The notes: generated by a model from the sequence alone, not told the origin. A stretch of DNA of 64,000 bases from Solimonas terrae (GCF_011067135.1 NZ_JAAMOW010000005.1:62001-126000), one strand, 5' to 3'. Positions 24,779-34,829 are shown, numbered from the stretch's first letter. Made by a program: numbers and translations.

Positions 24779-25438
24779 TCAGGACGTCAGCGGCCCGATC
24801 GCGTTGAGGCTGGCTTCGAGGCGACTCAGGGCAGTGCGCTGGCACGATGCAGCGAGCGCCAACGCCGCCTGATCGGCGAGGGCATCGAGAATTTCGAAGT
24901 CGAGTTCGCGCAGCTGGCGTTCGGTGTTGCTGCGCAGCAGACAGAATGCGCCCTGACGGCGCGGCCCGAGTTCAAGCGGCAGGCTGACGACGGCGGGTGC
25001 CGCCACGTGTGCCGGCTCGACCAGCAGTTCGCCCTGCGCACAGGCCAGCCCGCGGCGCGATTCGAGCAAGGTTCGATGCAGCGCGCGTGCAGCATTGCCG
25101 AGTACCGCATCGAGCACGTCCTGCCCCGGCAGGGCATGTGTGCAGGCGATTTCGAGCACCGTGTCGTCACGCAGCTGCACGACGAAGCCGCCGCGTGCGC
25201 CGACCACGTCGCAGGCAGATCGCAGCGTGTTGTTGAGAACCTGCATGGCCGTGTCGTCGGCCGCTGCCGCGGCCCAGGCGATGCCGGCCGGGGCGTTTTC
25301 CGAAGGGGCGATCCGGCGCCGGCGCAAGGCCATGCGCGGAAAGCTGCGAGCGCCGCGCGGCAGCGCGAACGAGCGGTGTCGATTGGACAATGAACTCTCC
25401 TGAAGGCTGCCGTATCGCAAGCTCTGTGCCAGCGGCAT
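24779..25438 (-). CDS. GAF-domain sensory protein
   Basis: A 219-residue soluble protein with a single GAF-like domain at residues 65-215 (DDTAMQVLNNTLRSACDVVG, then VVSLPLELGPRRQGAFCLLR). The first 50 residues are basic and low in predicted structure. There is no output domain, so it is probably a separate sensor module for the kinase encoded directly downstream, with which it appears co-transcribed. The ATG at 25438 has AGGAGA five bases upstream; a TTG at 25390 also has AGGAG and is an alternative. The ligand is unknown. Confidence 0.78.
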   Translation of the reverse strand: MPLAQSLRYGSLQESSLSNRHRSFALPRGARSFPRMALRRRRIAPSENAPAGIAWAAAAADDTAMQVLNNTLRSACDVVGARGGFVVQLRDDTVLEIACTHALPGQDVLDAVLGNAARALHRTLLESRRGLACAQGELLVEPAHVAAPAVVSLPLELGPRRQGAFCLLRSNTERQLRELDFEILDALADQAALALAASCQRTALSRLEASLNAIGPLTS

Positions 25439-25604
25439 GCGTCTCCTGACTGCAACCTCTATTGCCGGGGTTGGGACCGCCGATCTGGCCCGGAGTGTAA
25501 CAGACCGATCCGGTCTGTCCTGCCGACCCTGACCATGGTGTGGCGCATGCTGCCGCCCGGGCGAAACGCCGACGCCGATGTGGCCGCGCCACTGCAGTCC
25601 CGCG

Positions 25605-26933
25605 CTATTCGTTGTCGATGCCGAGCTTCTTGATGCGGTAGCGCAAGGCGCGGAACGACATGCCGAGCAATTCGGCGGCGCGGGTCTTGTTGTAGCGCGT
25701 CTTCTGCAGCGCCTCGCGGATCGCCTGCTTCTCGATCTCTTCCATCTGTTCGCCCAGCGCCGATGCGCTCTGCGTCGACGGCATCGCCGAATGCGGACGC
25801 AACTGCAGGTCGGCGATCGTGATGTGTTCGCCATCGGACAACGTCGCGGCCCGTTCGAGGATGTTCTCGAGTTCGCGGACGTTGCCGGGGAAGGCGTAGT
25901 TCTGCAGCGCGGCCAGCGCCGCCGGATCGAGCGCCGGCAGGCGCGGCAGGCCCAGATCGCGCGCCAGCTTGGTGAGCACGAACTGGGCAAGTGCCGGAAT
26001 GTCGCTGACGCGTGCGCGCAACGGCGGTGCGTGCACCTCGATGACATTCAGACGGTAGTAGAGGTCCTGACGGAAATGGCCGCCGGCGACCAGATCTCCG
26101 AGGTTCTTGTGCGTTGCCGAGATCACGCGCACGTTGACGACGGTCTCGCTTTCGGCGCCGACCGGTCGTACCGCTCGCTCCTGCAGTGCGCGCAGCAGCT
26201 TGACCTGCATGTGCGCTGGCAGATCGGCGACCTCGTCGAGAAACAGCGTGCCGTTCTCGGCAGCCTGGAACAGGCCGGTCTTGTCCCGATGTGCGCCGGT
26301 GAAGCTGCCCTTGAGATGGCCGAAGAATTCGCTTTCCATCAGCTCGGACGGAATCGCGCCGCAATTGACCGGCACGAACGGACCGGTCGCGCGCGGGCCC
26401 TTCTGGTGAATGAGCTTGGCGACCAGCTCCTTGCCGGTACCGGATTCGCCGGCAATGTGCACCGGGGCCTGGCTGCGTGCGAGGCGTTCGATCAGTCCGC
26501 GCAGCTGACGGATGCTCTCGTGCTCGCCGAGCAGTGCCGGGCCGCCACCCGGGACTTCCACGCGCAGTCGCAGCGCGGTGTCGACCAGCTTGCGCAGGAT
26601 CTCGATATCGACCGGTTTCGAGACGAAATCGAACGCGCCGGCCTTGAGACTCTCGACCGCGGCTTCGGTGTTGCCGTAGGCCGTGATGACGGCCACCGGG
26701 GTTTGCGGATGGCGACTCTGGATTTCGCCGACCAGCTCGATGCCGTTGCCATCCGGCAGGCGCATGTCGGTGATGCACAGGTCGAAATGCTGGCGCGCGA
26801 GCAGGGCACGCGCCTCGGCCAGCGTGCCGGCGGCAGCGGTTGCCAGGTTCATGCGGCCAAGCGCGATCTCGACGAGTTCGCGGATGTCCGCTTCATCATC
26901 GACGATCAGGACACTGGCTTTGGCGGCGGTCAT
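25605..26933 (-). CDS. pilR: PilR, NtrC-family sigma-54 response regulator
   Basis: A 442-residue activator of sigma-54 promoters, in Pseudomonas the activator of pilA (type IV pilin). The receiver has LIVDDEADIRE and the phospho-Asp in LCITDMRLPDGNG. The AAA+ domain has Walker A GESGTGKE, the sigma-54 contact loop as GSFTGA (as in Pseudomonas PilR rather than GAFTGA), and Walker B GTLFLDEVADL. The C-terminal Fis-type helix-turn-helix is NKTRAAELLGMSFRALRYRI. The ATG overlaps the pilS stop (ATGA). No pilin gene lies in this window. Confidence 0.95.
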   Translation of the reverse strand: MTAAKASVLIVDDEADIRELVEIALGRMNLATAAAGTLAEARALLARQHFDLCITDMRLPDGNGIELVGEIQSRHPQTPVAVITAYGNTEAAVESLKAGAFDFVSKPVDIEILRKLVDTALRLRVEVPGGGPALLGEHESIRQLRGLIERLARSQAPVHIAGESGTGKELVAKLIHQKGPRATGPFVPVNCGAIPSELMESEFFGHLKGSFTGAHRDKTGLFQAAENGTLFLDEVADLPAHMQVKLLRALQERAVRPVGAESETVVNVRVISATHKNLGDLVAGGHFRQDLYYRLNVIEVHAPPLRARVSDIPALAQFVLTKLARDLGLPRLPALDPAALAALQNYAFPGNVRELENILERAATLSDGEHITIADLQLRPHSAMPSTQSASALGEQMEEIEKQAIREALQKTRYNKTRAAELLGMSFRALRYRIKKLGIDNE

Positions 26934-28537
26934 GGCGGCACGGGAGTGGAGAAGACGATGCGGAAACACGCACCGTGCTGACTCGGTACGCAGCTCAATC
27001 GCGCCTGATTGTATTCGCAGAGTTCGCGCGACAGATAAAGCCCCAGCCCGGTGCCGGCGGCGTGGGTGGTGAAGAACGGCTCGAACACGCGATCGAGCAG
27101 CTCGGCCGGCAGGCCGACGCCGTTGTCGCCGAGTTCCAGCCACGGCAGTCCGCTGTCGGCTTCGATGCCGGACTGCAGCAGTACCGTGATCGTGCGGCCA
27201 TCGGCACCGCCATGTTCGAAACTGTTGTCCCAGAGATTGAACAGCACCTGCTGCAGCTGGTCGGGGGCGAACAGCACGTCCAGATCGGACGGCACGTCGG
27301 CCAGTTCGATCGGGCGAATCTGCTGGGCATAGCTCTCGTGATAGAGCGCGGCGCTGCGGCGCAGATGATCGCGCAGGTTCAGCGGTTCGCGCGCGGCCGG
27401 TTCGCGGCGGCTGATGTCGAGCACGCTGCGGACGATGTGTTCGATGCGCACGGCGTGACGCTGGATCATGTCGAGCAGGCGGCGATTGCCCGGCTCGAAA
27501 TCCGACTGTTCGGCGAGCAGCTGACCGGCCTGCGTGATGGCCGACAGCGGGTTGCGGATTTCGTGCGCGATGTTGGCGGACAGGCGACCGAGTGCCGCCA
27601 GCTTCATCTGCTGCGCCTGCATGCGCAGCGTGCCGGCGTCCTCGAGCATGATCAGCGTGGGCGCCTGGTCGCCCCAGCCGAGCCGCGTGAAGCGCGGCAG
27701 CAGCTCGCGGCCCGATGGCCCGGCGATCGCCGCATTGCTGGCGGGGCTCACGCCATTGCGCCAGTCGAGCAGGGCTGCGTGCAGGCTCGGCAGCGCGGTA
27801 TCGAGCCGGCTGTCGACGCTGGCCTGGTCGCCGGTCAGCCTGAGCGCGGCGGCGTTGGCGGTGCGCACGCGGCCGTCGACATCGACGACCAGTACACCGG
27901 CCTGCATCGCGGCGATGATGTTGTCGTTCAGACGCGTGAGATTGATGAATTCACTGCCGACCCGGGCGGCGACCGCCTCGCTGCGCCTTGCGCGCAGACC
28001 GACCATGGCCGCCGTCAGGCTGGTCGCGAAGAACATGAGGCCAAGCAAGCCCGCCTGCGAGAAATCGCCGCTGTCCAGCTGCGGCGCATGCAATTGGCGC
28101 GCGGCCTCCTCACCGAACACGGTCAGCGTCGCCGCCGCCGCGAACACCAGACCGAGGCGCGGCGTCAGCACCAGGCTGCAGCCCACCAGCGGCGGTACCA
28201 GCAGGATGCCAAGGCCGCCGCCAACGCCGCCGGTGGTGTAGACCAGCAGGCCGAGCGCGGTCAGATCGACCGCGAAATGCAACAGCGCCTGGGCGGTCAG
28301 CGAGAAGCGCTGGTTGAGCGCGAGAAACTGCAGGGTCAGTGCGAGGCCGGCGTACGCGAAGCACGAGAACATCAACAGGTGCGCCGACACCTCGCGGAAG
28401 TAATCCGGCGCGAGGTTGAAGCGGAACAGGAACAGCAGCGCCGCAACCAGCAGCAGCCGGTACGGTCCGAGGATCGCGAGGATGCGCCAGTCGTCGCTGC
28501 GCGCGTTTGTCGGCGGCTTCGTCGCCTGCTCGGTCAT
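26930..28537 (-). CDS. pilS: PilS, sensor histidine kinase
   Basis: A 535-residue kinase partner of PilR. Six hydrophobic helices fill residues 20-190, as in Pseudomonas PilS, which senses pilin levels in the membrane. A PAS-like domain (NDNIIAAMQAGVLVVDVDG) follows. The HisKA H-box is SANIAHEIRNPLSAI and the HATPase_c motifs include NLWDNSFEHGG, GDNGVGLP and GTGLGLYLS. The ATG at 28537 gives the expected short cytoplasmic start; an upstream open frame runs into another gene. It lies 11 bp after the PP0621-like gene. Confidence 0.94.
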   Translation of the reverse strand: MTEQATKPPTNARSDDWRILAILGPYRLLLVAALLFLFRFNLAPDYFREVSAHLLMFSCFAYAGLALTLQFLALNQRFSLTAQALLHFAVDLTALGLLVYTTGGVGGGLGILLVPPLVGCSLVLTPRLGLVFAAAATLTVFGEEAARQLHAPQLDSGDFSQAGLLGLMFFATSLTAAMVGLRARRSEAVAARVGSEFINLTRLNDNIIAAMQAGVLVVDVDGRVRTANAAALRLTGDQASVDSRLDTALPSLHAALLDWRNGVSPASNAAIAGPSGRELLPRFTRLGWGDQAPTLIMLEDAGTLRMQAQQMKLAALGRLSANIAHEIRNPLSAITQAGQLLAEQSDFEPGNRRLLDMIQRHAVRIEHIVRSVLDISRREPAAREPLNLRDHLRRSAALYHESYAQQIRPIELADVPSDLDVLFAPDQLQQVLFNLWDNSFEHGGADGRTITVLLQSGIEADSGLPWLELGDNGVGLPAELLDRVFEPFFTTHAAGTGLGLYLSRELCEYNQARLSCVPSQHGACFRIVFSTPVPP

Positions 28538-28548
28538 CCGCCGTCGAC

Positions 28549-28752
28549 TCAGCTGCAGCGTCGGCAGCGACCGCCGGCCGAGAGGCTGGCGACCGGCATG
28601 TGGGTGCCGCACTGCACGCAGCGCGCCATCGGCTCGTAGTCGGGCGGCGCCGCGCGACGCTGACGGTCGTCGGATCGGCGTAGCGGCGGATTGAGCATGC
28701 GCCAGACCAGGTAGGCGATGGCGCCGAACAGCAGCAGACGGGCGAAATTCAT
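28549..28752 (-). CDS. PP0621-family small zinc-ribbon-like protein
   Basis: A 67-residue protein: one N-terminal membrane helix (MNFARLLLFGAIAYLVWRML), then a charged linker and a C-terminal CVQCGTHMP...CRRC pair of Cys pairs that could bind zinc. It matches the PP0621 family found upstream of pilS in Pseudomonas and relatives. The ATG at 28752 starts directly at the helix. Function is unknown. It is first gene of the pilSR operon and divergent from sucC. Confidence 0.85.
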   Translation of the reverse strand: MNFARLLLFGAIAYLVWRMLNPPLRRSDDRQRRAAPPDYEPMARCVQCGTHMPVASLSAGGRCRRCS

Positions 28753-28905
28753 GGAGGGGCGCAAGGCAGTGGCCCCGCATTCTATCGCCGGGACGGCCGT
28801 GCGGCCCGGAAACCGGCGGCTTGCGGTCAATGATTTTTGCGTCCGGTCGCCCACTAGGCGAGAATGCCGCGCGCTTCAATACGCCCCCATCGCTTAAAGA
28901 AGGCC

Positions 28906-30072
28906 ATGAACCTCCACGAATACCAAGCAAAAGACCTCTTTGCGCGCTACGGCATCGCCGTGCCGCAGGGCCAGCTCGCATCGAGCCCCGAGGCTGCCCG
29001 TGCGGCCGCCAAGCAACTCGGCACCGAGAAAGTCGTCGTCAAGGCGCAGATTCACGCGGGTGCCCGCGGCAAGGCCGGCGGCGTCAAGCTGGTCAACGGC
29101 CCGGACGAGGCCGAAGAAGCGGCCAAGGGCATGCTCGGCAAGCATCTGGTCACCATCCAGACCGATGCCAAGGGTCTGCCGGTGAACTCGGTCTACGTCG
29201 AGAAGCCGTCGAACATCGCGCGCGAGCTGTACCTGTCGGCGCTCGTCGACCGCACGCAGGAAAAGATCGTGTTCATGGCCTCGCCGGATGGCGGCATGGA
29301 TATCGAGAAAGTCGCCCACGAGACGCCGGAACGCATCAAGCACGTGTTCGTCTCGCCGACCGCCGGCCTGCAGCCCTATCAGGCGCGCGAGCTGGGCTTC
29401 TTCCTCGGCCTCAACAAAGATCAGGTCGACCAGTTCACGAAGACCCTGACCGGCCTGTACCGCATCTTCACCGAGTGCGACGCCAGCCTCGTCGAGATCA
29501 ATCCGCTGATCGTCACCGCCGAAGGCAACATCATGGCGCTCGACGGCAAGCTCAACTTCGACGACAACGCGCTGTTCCGTCAGAAGGAAATCGCCGCGCA
29601 GCGCGATCCGACGCAGGAAGACGAAGTCGAACGCGCTGCCGCCAAGTACGACCTCAATTACGTGACGCTGGAAGGCAACATCGGCTGCATGGTCAATGGC
29701 GCCGGTCTGGCCATGGCGACCATGGACATTGTCAAGCTGCACGGCGGCCAGCCGGCGAACTTCCTCGACGTCGGCGGTGGCACGACGGCCGAGAAGGTGA
29801 CCGAAGCGTTCAAGCTGATCACCTCGAGCCCGAGCGTCAAGGCGATCTTCATCAACATCTTCGGCGGCATCGTGCGTTGCGATCTGATCGCCGAAGGCAT
29901 CATCGCCGCCGTCAAGCAGACCGGCCTGAAGCTGCCGGTGGTGGCACGCCTGCAGGGCACCAACATGGAGAAGGGTCAGGCGCTGTTGCGCGAATCGGGT
30001 TTCGCGATCACGCCGGTTTCCGATCTCACCGAGGCGGCCCAGACCGTCGTCAAGCTCGCGCAAGGTAAGTAA
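28906..30072 (+). CDS. sucC: succinyl-CoA synthetase, beta subunit
   Basis: A 388-residue subunit that binds nucleotide and makes ATP or GTP from succinyl-CoA in the TCA cycle. It begins with the invariant [16 protein letters not shown]. The ATP-grasp fold shows [19 protein letters not shown], and the C-terminal half has [11 protein letters not shown] and the [13 protein letters not shown] segment. AAGAAGG precedes the ATG. It is followed by sucD after 3 bp. Unlike in E. coli, the other TCA genes are not adjacent. Confidence 0.98.
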   Translation: MNLHEYQAKDLFARYGIAVPQGQLASSPEAARAAAKQLGTEKVVVKAQIHAGARGKAGGVKLVNGPDEAEEAAKGMLGKHLVTIQTDAKGLPVNSVYVEKPSNIARELYLSALVDRTQEKIVFMASPDGGMDIEKVAHETPERIKHVFVSPTAGLQPYQARELGFFLGLNKDQVDQFTKTLTGLYRIFTECDASLVEINPLIVTAEGNIMALDGKLNFDDNALFRQKEIAAQRDPTQEDEVERAAAKYDLNYVTLEGNIGCMVNGAGLAMATMDIVKLHGGQPANFLDVGGGTTAEKVTEAFKLITSSPSVKAIFINIFGGIVRCDLIAEGIIAAVKQTGLKLPVVARLQGTNMEKGQALLRESGFAITPVSDLTEAAQTVVKLAQGK

Positions 30073-30075
30073 TCC

Positions 30076-30951
30076 ATGTCCATCCTCATCAACAAGAACA
30101 CCAAGGTCATCTGCCAGGGCTTCACCGGCAAGCAGGGCACCTTCCATTCCGAACAGGCGATCGCCTATGGCACCAAGATGGTCGGCGGCGTGTCGCCGGG
30201 CAAGGGCGGCAACACGCATCTGAACCTGCCGGTGTTCAACACCGCACACGACGCCGTCAGGCAAACCGGCGCCGAAGCGACGATGATCTACGTGCCGGCG
30301 CCGGGCGCTGCGGACGCGATCCTCGAAGCGGCCGATGCCGGCGTCAAGGTGATCATCTGCATCACCGAGGGCATCCCGGTCAACGACATGATCAAGGTCA
30401 AGGCCACGCTGCGTGCGCAGTATCCGGACGCCGTGCTGGTCGGTCCGAACTGCCCGGGCGTGATCACGCCGGGTGAATGCAAGATCGGCATCATGCCGGG
30501 CCACATCCACAAGCCGGGCAAGATCGGCGTGGTCTCGCGCTCGGGCACGCTGACCTACGAAACCGTCTACCAGACCACGCAGAACGGTCTCGGCCAGTCG
30601 ACCTGCGTCGGCATCGGCGGCGACCCGGTGCGCGGCATGGGCTTCATCGACGTGATCTCGCTGTTCGAGAAGGATCCGGCCACCGAAGGCATCATCATGG
30701 TCGGCGAAATCGGCGGCTCTTCGGAAGAAGAAGCGGCTGCCTACATCAAGGCCAACGTCAAGAAGCCGGTGGTTGCCTACATCGCCGGCGTCACGGCACC
30801 GGCCGGCAAGCGCATGGGTCATGCCGGCGCGATCATCGCCGGTGGCAAGGGCACGGCCGACGAGAAGTTCGCGGCGCTCGAAGCCGCGGGCGTCAAGACG
30901 GTGCGTTCACCCGCCGATCTCGGCGCAGCGATGCTGTCGCTGTTGAAGTAG
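30076..30951 (+). CDS. sucD: succinyl-CoA synthetase, alpha subunit
   Basis: A 291-residue subunit with a CoA-binding Rossmann domain ([19 protein letters not shown]) and the active-site His in the C-terminal domain ([15 protein letters not shown]), which is phosphorylated during catalysis. The mid-segment [20 protein letters not shown] is also diagnostic. It forms the sucCD operon with the beta-subunit gene. Confidence 0.98.
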   Translation: MSILINKNTKVICQGFTGKQGTFHSEQAIAYGTKMVGGVSPGKGGNTHLNLPVFNTAHDAVRQTGAEATMIYVPAPGAADAILEAADAGVKVIICITEGIPVNDMIKVKATLRAQYPDAVLVGPNCPGVITPGECKIGIMPGHIHKPGKIGVVSRSGTLTYETVYQTTQNGLGQSTCVGIGGDPVRGMGFIDVISLFEKDPATEGIIMVGEIGGSSEEEAAAYIKANVKKPVVAYIAGVTAPAGKRMGHAGAIIAGGKGTADEKFAALEAAGVKTVRSPADLGAAMLSLLK

Positions 30952-31040
30952 CGCAGTGGGCAGCGTGGAGGGCCCCATGCGTGGCACGGGGATCCTGGCG
31001 TCGCGAATCTGCGCGCTGCTCGCGGTGCACTCGTAAACGA

Positions 31041-31068
31041 CGGCGGCCCAAGGGCCGCCGTTTCTTTT
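31041..31068 (+). terminator. rho-independent terminator of sucCD
   Basis: The stem CGGCGGCC (31041-31048) pairs with GGCCGCCG (31053-31060) around a four-base loop, and TTTCTTTT follows at 31061-31068. It lies about 90 bp after the sucD stop and before nadE. Confidence 0.75.
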
Positions 31069-31121
31069 CCGCTCGCCATCAAGGTTTTGTCCCCCCGGAT
31101 TCGCGCTACGCTCGTCACCCT

Positions 31122-32774
31122 ATGGCCCCGACTCCAAAATCACTGAAGCTTGCTCTCGCCCAGCTCAATCTCTGGGTCGGTGATGTCGAAGGCAATGTGC
31201 AGAAGATCATCGATGCCGCCGTGCAGGCGCGCGATGAGCTGCATGCCGACCTGCTGGCGACGCCGGAGTTGTCCCTGATCGGCTATCCGCCGGACGATCT
31301 GTTGCTGCGCTCGGCGATGCCGCGCGTGATCGGCGAAGGCGTGCAGCGCCTGATCGACGAAGTGCAGGGCATCACGCTGATCGTCGGCCTGCCCGAGTAC
31401 GTCGACGACGGTGAAGGGCGCACGATCTACAACGCCGCCTACGTGATCCGCGACGGCCGCGTCATCGCGCGCACACGCAAGCAATTGCTGCCGAACTACG
31501 GCGTGTTCGACGAACGCCGTCATTTTCGTGCCGGCCATCAGCCGACGCTGGTGTTCGAACAGGGCGGCGTGCGCGTCGGCCTGTGCATCTGCGAAGACAT
31601 CTGGGGGCCAAATCCGGCGGCTGCCGCCAGGGCGGCCGGCGCCGAATTGCTGCTCAACATCAATGCTTCGCCGTTCGATATCGGCAAGACTGCCGATCGC
31701 CGTCGGGTGTTCGCCGCGCGCGTCGCCGAAACCGGTCTGCCGATCGCCTACGTCAACAGCGTCGGCGGCCAGGACGATGTGCTGTTCGATGGTGATTCGA
31801 CGGCGGTCGACGGCACCGGCCACATCGCGTTCGCCGCGCCCCTGTTCGAAGAGGGTGTGTTCGGGCTGAGTTTCGTCGACGGCCGCTGGCAGCATGCGGA
31901 AGTTCGCGAGGCGCTGCCGATCGAAGCCGCAGTCTATCGGGGCCTTGTGCAGTCGGTGCGCGACTACGTGAACCGCAACGGCTTTCCCGGTGCCGTGCTG
32001 GGCCTGTCCGGCGGCATCGATTCGGCACTGGTCGCCGCCATTGCCGCCGATGCACTCGGCCCGGAGCGGGTCTGGGGCGTGTCGCTGCCGTCGCGCTACA
32101 CCGCCGACATGTCGAATGACGACGCACGGCTGGAAGCCGAGGCACTCGGCATCCGCTATTCGGTGCTGCCGATCGAGCCGGCGTTCGAGACCTTCAGCGC
32201 GACGCTGGCGCCGCTGTTCGAAGGCCGGGCACCGGACCTGACCGAGGAAAACATCCAGTCGCGCAGTCGCGGCGTGCTGTTGATGGCGCTGTCGAACAAG
32301 TTCGGCCATGTCGTGCTGACGACCGGCAACAAGTCGGAAATGGCGGTCGGCTACTCGACGCTGTACGGCGACATGTGCGGCGGTTTTGCGCCGATCAAGG
32401 ATGTCTACAAGACCTTGGTGTACCGGCTCGCCGTCTATCGCAACAGCCTCGCGCCGGCCGCGCAGCCGGTCATACCGGAACGCGTCATCACCCGGCCGCC
32501 CAGCGCCGAGCTGCGACACGAGCAGAAGGACTCGGACTCGCTGCCGCCGTACGAGGTACTCGATCCGCTGCTGGAACTCTACGTCGAACAGCAGTTGTCG
32601 ATTCCCGAGATCGTCGCCCGCGGATTCGACGAGGCGACCGTCAAGCGCGTGGCGATGCTGGTACGGCGCTCCGAATACAAGCGCCGCCAGGCGCCGCCGG
32701 GCCCGAAGGTGACGAATCGCGCATTCGGTCGCGAGCGACGATACCCGCTGACGGCGGTGTACGGCGACATCTGA
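31122..32774 (+). CDS. nadE: glutamine-dependent NAD+ synthetase
   Basis: A 550-residue enzyme that amidates deamido-NAD to NAD with ammonia from glutamine. The N-terminal nitrilase-like amidase has Glu in ATPELSLIGYPPDD, Lys in RKQLLPNYGVF and nucleophile Cys in GLCICEDIWGP. The C-terminal synthetase has the PP-loop LSGGIDSALVA and the substrate segment TGNKSEMAVGYSTLYGD. Length is normal for the two-domain bacterial type. It converges on bamD across a shared terminator. Confidence 0.97.
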   Translation: MAPTPKSLKLALAQLNLWVGDVEGNVQKIIDAAVQARDELHADLLATPELSLIGYPPDDLLLRSAMPRVIGEGVQRLIDEVQGITLIVGLPEYVDDGEGRTIYNAAYVIRDGRVIARTRKQLLPNYGVFDERRHFRAGHQPTLVFEQGGVRVGLCICEDIWGPNPAAAARAAGAELLLNINASPFDIGKTADRRRVFAARVAETGLPIAYVNSVGGQDDVLFDGDSTAVDGTGHIAFAAPLFEEGVFGLSFVDGRWQHAEVREALPIEAAVYRGLVQSVRDYVNRNGFPGAVLGLSGGIDSALVAAIAADALGPERVWGVSLPSRYTADMSNDDARLEAEALGIRYSVLPIEPAFETFSATLAPLFEGRAPDLTEENIQSRSRGVLLMALSNKFGHVVLTTGNKSEMAVGYSTLYGDMCGGFAPIKDVYKTLVYRLAVYRNSLAPAAQPVIPERVITRPPSAELRHEQKDSDSLPPYEVLDPLLELYVEQQLSIPEIVARGFDEATVKRVAMLVRRSEYKRRQAPPGPKVTNRAFGRERRYPLTAVYGDI

Positions 32775-32833
32775 GCTGTTGCCCGGTCCGGGGACCGCGC
32801 TTTCGCCAGCGACCTTGGCAGTTCCGCGATCCG

Positions 32834-32864
32834 GCAAAAAAACCCGCTGCGCGCGGTTTTTTGC
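32834..32864. terminator. bidirectional terminator between nadE and bamD
   Basis: An imperfect hairpin has an A-run in the 5' arm (from 32836) and a T-run in the 3' arm (32857-32862), with a GC core CCGC/GCGG. Because both strands then read stem plus U-tract, it could stop both nadE and bamD transcripts. One or two bulged bases weaken the stem. Confidence 0.55.
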
Positions 32865-32880
32865 TGGATGCAGCGGCTTT

Positions 32881-33822
32881 CTACTGCGCCGGTGGCGGGG
32901 TATCCGGCAGGGTCTGCGAGGTCGGTGCCTGTGGCGCGTCCGCAGCGGGTTCCGGCAGCGGTGCCGAAGGCGGCAGGGCCGGGGGCGGTGCGACCGGCGC
33001 GGGCTTGGCCACGGCTTCGGCCGGAACGGCCGGCACCGTGTCCGGATGCAGATACGCTTCGTGCAGCTTGTGCGCATCGGCGGCCTGATCCTTCATGCCG
33101 ACACTGTTGTAGGCCTTCTCCAGAGCAGCCAGCGCTTCGACCGTGATCGGCGAGCCCGGATACTCGGCGACGATCTGCTCGGCGCGCTTGGCGGCGGCGA
33201 TATAGGCACCGCGACGCATGTAGTAGCGCACCACGGTCATCTCGTGATCGGCCATGCGGTTGCGCAGATCGATCATGCGCAGGCGCGCATCGGCGATATA
33301 GCGGCTGTCCGGATATTTCTGGACCAGCAACTGGAAGTCGTCGAACGAGCGGCGCAGATTGGTGATGTCGCGCTTCGAGACATCAAATCCGAGCATGGCC
33401 TCGAGGCCGCGGTCGCGATCGAAATTCACCAGACCCTTCAGGTACTGCACGTAGTCGACACCGGGATTGCGCGGGTAGTCGCGCAGGAAGTGATCGGCGT
33501 CGGTCAGTGCCTCGTCCGACTTGAATGCGCGGTATTCGGCGTAGACCTTCTCCATCTCGCCCTGAATCGCGTAGTCGGTGAACGGGAAGCGGGTCGCCAG
33601 CGTGTTGTAGCGCTGGATGGCGGTGTCGTAGTCCGCCGAATCGAGCGATTCGCGGGCGGCGGCGTACAATGCGCCGGCCTGCAGACGCTGTTCGCGCTGC
33701 GAGATCTCCTCGGGGTGCAACGGATTGCGCGAAGGCGCCTTGTCCGGATTGGAACTGCAGGCTGCCAGACCGGCAACGACGAGCGTCGCGGCGATAATTC
33801 TGAGTTTCATTGATTGCAACAT
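32881..33822 (-). CDS. bamD: outer-membrane assembly lipoprotein BamD with Pro/Ala-rich tail
   Basis: A 313-residue essential lipoprotein of the BAM complex, which inserts beta-barrel proteins into the outer membrane. The lipobox is AGLAACSS. TPR repeats follow, with YNTLATRFPFTDYA, DHFLRDYPRNPGVDYVQYL and PDSRYIADARLRM typical of BamD. Residues 265-313 are a Pro/Ala-rich tail not seen in the roughly 245-residue E. coli protein. The ATG at 33822 gives MLQSMKL; the Met at 33810 is an equally good start. It is divergent from rluD as in many gammaproteobacteria. Confidence 0.95.
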   Translation of the reverse strand: MLQSMKLRIIAATLVVAGLAACSSNPDKAPSRNPLHPEEISQREQRLQAGALYAAARESLDSADYDTAIQRYNTLATRFPFTDYAIQGEMEKVYAEYRAFKSDEALTDADHFLRDYPRNPGVDYVQYLKGLVNFDRDRGLEAMLGFDVSKRDITNLRRSFDDFQLLVQKYPDSRYIADARLRMIDLRNRMADHEMTVVRYYMRRGAYIAAAKRAEQIVAEYPGSPITVEALAALEKAYNSVGMKDQAADAHKLHEAYLHPDTVPAVPAEAVAKPAPVAPPPALPPSAPLPEPAADAPQAPTSQTLPDTPPPAQ

Positions 33823-33848
33823 CTTGAGCGCTGTCCGCCGAGTATAAC

Positions 33849-34829
33849 TTGAGCACTGCCAGTTCGGACGAAGAAGACATCAGATTGCAGGCCGAGGTTC
33901 CGGAGGCCCTGAACGGCGCGCGCCTCGATGTCGCCTGCGCGAAGCTGTTCGACCAGTATTCACGCGGTCGTCTGCAGGGCTGGATCGAAGCCGGACGTCT
34001 GTTGTTGAACGATGTGCCGCAGACGCGCAGTCGTCATCCGGTCGTCGCCGGCGATCGCATCGAGATCGACGCGGAGCCCGAGCAGAGCGACACGATCGAG
34101 CCGCAGGACATGCCGCTGGAGGTCGTGCATGTCGACAAGGCGATCGCCATCATCAACAAGCCACCGGGCCTGACCGTGCACCCGGGCGCCGGCCAGCGCG
34201 CCGGAACCTTGCAGAACGCGCTGCTGCATCATTTCCCGCAGACCGCGGCCGTGCCGCGTGCCGGTATCGTTCACAGGCTCGACAAGGATACGTCCGGCCT
34301 GCTGGTGATCGCGCTGACGCTGACCGCACATTCGCGTCTGGTCGCCGAGCTGTCGCGGCGCGAATTCACGCGCGAATACGACGCGATCATCCAGGGCGAG
34401 ATGATTGCCGGTGCCACCATCGACGAGCCGATCGGCCGCCATCCGCGCGAGCGCCTGAAAATGGCAGTGGTCGACAACGGTCGTCCGGCCGTGACGCACT
34501 ACCGCGTGCAGGAGCGTTTCGAGCAGCACACGCATCTGCGTGTGCGTCTGGAAACCGGCCGCACGCACCAGATCCGCGTGCACATGGCCCATATCCGCAA
34601 GCCGATCGTCGGCGACTTTCTCTACGGCGGACCGATGCGCGGTGCCGGATTGCCGGTCGTCCTGCGTGAAGCGCTGAAGGCGTTTCCGCGTCAGGCGCTG
34701 CACGCACGCGAGCTTGAAGTCACGCATCCCGTCAGCCGCAAGCGCATCGGTGTCGTTGCGGAGCCGCCAGCCGATATCCAGGAACTGCTGCGGCTGCTGC
34801 GTGCACACGCGCGCGGCGAGCTGAAATGA
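33849..34829 (+). CDS. rluD: 23S rRNA pseudouridine synthase D
   Basis: A 326-residue synthase that makes pseudouridines 1911, 1915 and 1917 in helix 69; RlmH, encoded near the start of this window, then methylates 1915. An S4 RNA-binding domain occupies residues 18-85. The catalytic motif is HRLDKDTSGLLVIA. GRTHQIRVHMAHI and the C-terminal HARELEVTHPVS are also typical. The start is TTG; no other start codon gives a complete S4 domain. The stop overlaps pgeF (ATGA). Confidence 0.95.
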   Translation: MSTASSDEEDIRLQAEVPEALNGARLDVACAKLFDQYSRGRLQGWIEAGRLLLNDVPQTRSRHPVVAGDRIEIDAEPEQSDTIEPQDMPLEVVHVDKAIAIINKPPGLTVHPGAGQRAGTLQNALLHHFPQTAAVPRAGIVHRLDKDTSGLLVIALTLTAHSRLVAELSRREFTREYDAIIQGEMIAGATIDEPIGRHPRERLKMAVVDNGRPAVTHYRVQERFEQHTHLRVRLETGRTHQIRVHMAHIRKPIVGDFLYGGPMRGAGLPVVLREALKAFPRQALHARELEVTHPVSRKRIGVVAEPPADIQELLRLLRAHARGELK

